DNA of 54,272 nt from Bacteroidales bacterium (GTDB lineage: Bacteria > Bacteroidota > Bacteroidia > Bacteroidales > GCA-2748055): contig JAUUZQ010000010.1 in assembly GCA_030589895.1 (NCBI GenBank), positions 1 to 54,272 on the forward strand. The letters are read 5' to 3'. The translations under genes and the position numbers were made by a program. Position 1 is the stretch's first letter; every line of letters begins with the position of its first letter. Below are positions 53,901 through 54,272 of this stretch, one piece after another. The notes below the pieces were generated by a model that saw only the letters and a list, made by a program, of their open reading frames with translations, made no database searches and had not been told where the DNA came from.

Positions 53901-54272
53901 CTTAACGGTTTGACCGGTATCTGTAAGTAGCATACCGCGCTTGTCTCCCGGGGGAAGCTTGATCCCTACATAGGTATTATATGGAGAACAGGCAACTGTT
54001 TTCTGAGCTATGCTAAAGTCACCTGATTTTTCAAACAGCCTGGTGGTAAAAATTGCATTCAGCATACCCGGGGCTTCACCGGAAATATTAATTGCTTTTG
54101 AAAATTCAGCATTTCCATCACCGTCTATATATCCTGAATAAAATGTAGAAGTATATCCTGCCACCTGTTTTGCGGGATTTGTAAAAATATAGTCTTCGTA
54201 ACCTTTAAAAGCGGTCTTAACCGACCTGAAAAGAACCTCTATTTCAACCCTCAGGTTACGTGCTGTTGCTCC
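50955..54272 (-). CDS. Bacterial alpha-2-macroglobulin family protein, 5' end outside window
   Basis: A periplasmic protease trap related to YfhM. The minus-strand frame is open from the right window edge (GATARNLRVEIEVLF...) to a stop at 50955, about 1105 codons, so the true start lies beyond the window. The thioester motif GCIEQ is at 52311-52325, with the usual PHG before it and helical toroid segments after (FQLSSGGFSYWPGSIKESAWGTSYAGHFLLEA). Macroglobulin strands precede it (MTYTIAMVDEGLLDLTRFRTPNPWAVFFAREA). The bait and receptor regions look intact. It is just upstream of pbpC on the same strand (5 bp gap), the standard arrangement. Confidence 0.93.
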   Translation of the reverse strand, partial: GATARNLRVEIEVLFRSVKTAFKGYEDYIFTNPAKQVAGYTSTFYSGYIDGDGNAEFSKAINISGEAPGMLNAIFTTRLFEKSGDFSIAQKTVACSPYNTYVGIKLPPGDKRGMLLTDTGQTVKVVTLSESGKPETKLGLTAKVYKLNWRWWWDASSESVASYMGRSHQTPVYSTTLNTKNGKGSFDFRVDYPEWGRYLVTVTDKGGHSAAKIIYIDWPGWAGRSRKGDPDAASVLSFSSDKTTYSVGETALITIPTSTKGKLLLSLENGSGVLKQEWIDVSGSEIKYNIKITSEMTPNIYIYASLMQPYENTENDLPIRMFGVIPIRVEDSDTKLYPQLSMPDELSPNATVKIEISEKYHKNMTYTIAMVDEGLLDLTRFRTPNPWAVFFAREALGVKTWDMFEYVLGAYGGRIDGVYSIGGGMDDESGEGAKDANRFPPMVKFMGPYTLTGKSNVHTITMPNYIGSVRTMVIAGNKSAYGYTDKTTAVKQPLMLLATLPRVLGPGEEVALPVNIFVMDEKIKKVNIEVSTNDMLIMKEKKKSVIFDGMGDQIIDFMILTPELTGVGKVKIVATSGKHRAEYEIELNVRSSNPPVTNYITAAVEASDTYSHTFDFVGMAGTNEVLLEVSNIPPIDFGRRLKYLLKYPHGCIEQTTSVVFPQLFIADVVEMNDAMKKMTDGNIKAAIARFSSFQLSSGGFSYWPGSIKESAWGTSYAGHFLLEAKAKGYDVSKAMLQNWQRYQKKTARRWSIGGSTYEYEIRQEQIMQAYRLFTLALYEAPEMGAMNRLRERTDLVSEAKWRLAAAYALAGQKETAVELVNNVSTSVGNYYDSQYSYGSRTRDQAMILEAMVLMDMKTDGVTLLENIAKDLSSQRWMSTQTTAYSLIAVSKFTGGKATDNKLSFRYSFNNEDWISAETGLPLAQVSFDPGDDLKASIKIENRTEGILFARIINTGLPTPGKEVAMRKNLNVSVDYLTLDGKPISVKDIEQGTDFKAVYKVSNPGTMGYFHNVALTTIYPSGWEIHNERLFSTTNEYQAFEYRDIRDDRVMTYFSLGSNKTKTFTIRLNAAYKGKYYLPSIKAEEMYKYDVQVVLPGQWIDVTGRD

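Overview
The window reads as a chromosomal segment of a polysaccharide-degrading member of the Bacteroidota. Evidence: a SusC/SusD pair, three cysteine-type sulfatases, lipoproteins with Bacteroidota-style lipoboxes, type IX secretion (T9SS) C-terminal sorting domains on two secreted proteins, and -7 boxes of the form TAnnTTTG. The order cannot be fixed from sequence alone. A marine or sediment Marinilabiliales/Prolixibacteraceae-like organism is my guess, not a demonstrated placement.

Layout. (1) Bases 1-8448, minus strand: a galactan-type sugar locus with a DUF5107/TPR protein, an MFS sugar porter, a 53-codon relic of a GH2 lipoprotein, a secreted GH53 endo-galactanase and a clan-A (GH5-like) glycosidase cut by the window edge. 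A divergent AraC-type regulator (8559-9437) probably controls it. (2) 9457-10124: junk-like zone with a truncated serine hydrolase, a 72-bp repeat (copy A), a strong hairpin and an unexplained segment. (3) 10125-19063, minus strand: a tight six-gene cassette with a TIM-barrel lipoprotein, a Tat-exported Gfo/Idh/MocA oxidoreductase, a DUF1080 (3-keto-disaccharide hydrolase-like) protein, two sulfatases and a six-hairpin glycosidase-like lipoprotein. The combination suggests oxidation-based (3-keto) cleavage of a sulfated glycan. It is bounded on the right by an IS481-like transposase remnant and repeat copy B, in the same orientation as copy A. (4) 19657-30390, minus strand: a third sulfatase, a DeoR-type regulator, a BACON-domain lipoprotein, SusD, SusC and a calcineurin-like phosphoesterase. 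(5) 31035-35100, plus strand, divergent from that operon: glpD, a GlpT-like transporter and a GlpQ-like lipoprotein. Read together, (4) and (5) could be a SusCD system for glycerophosphodiester-containing molecules, with the DeoR protein in a GlpR-like role. (6) 35243-39016: a large T9SS-exported protein with repeated lamin-tail and Calx-beta modules. (7) 39114-54272: mostly housekeeping genes: mutS, a ferredoxin reductase-like protein, rlmN, comF, a PorT-like barrel, a hotdog thioesterase-like protein, a sirtuin, dnaG (all four zinc ligands replaced), pbpC and an alpha-2-macroglobulin gene cut by the window edge.

How the parts work together. Surface and periplasmic enzymes in regions 1 and 3 would desulfate and depolymerise glycans. 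The SusCD complex in region 4 would import a ligand, and phosphoesterase, GlpQ, GlpT and GlpD could pass glycerol-3-phosphate into central metabolism. No sulfatase-maturing enzyme (anSME), HTCS regulator, rRNA, tRNA or CRISPR array was seen in the window. All family assignments come from reading the translations by eye; no database search was possible.
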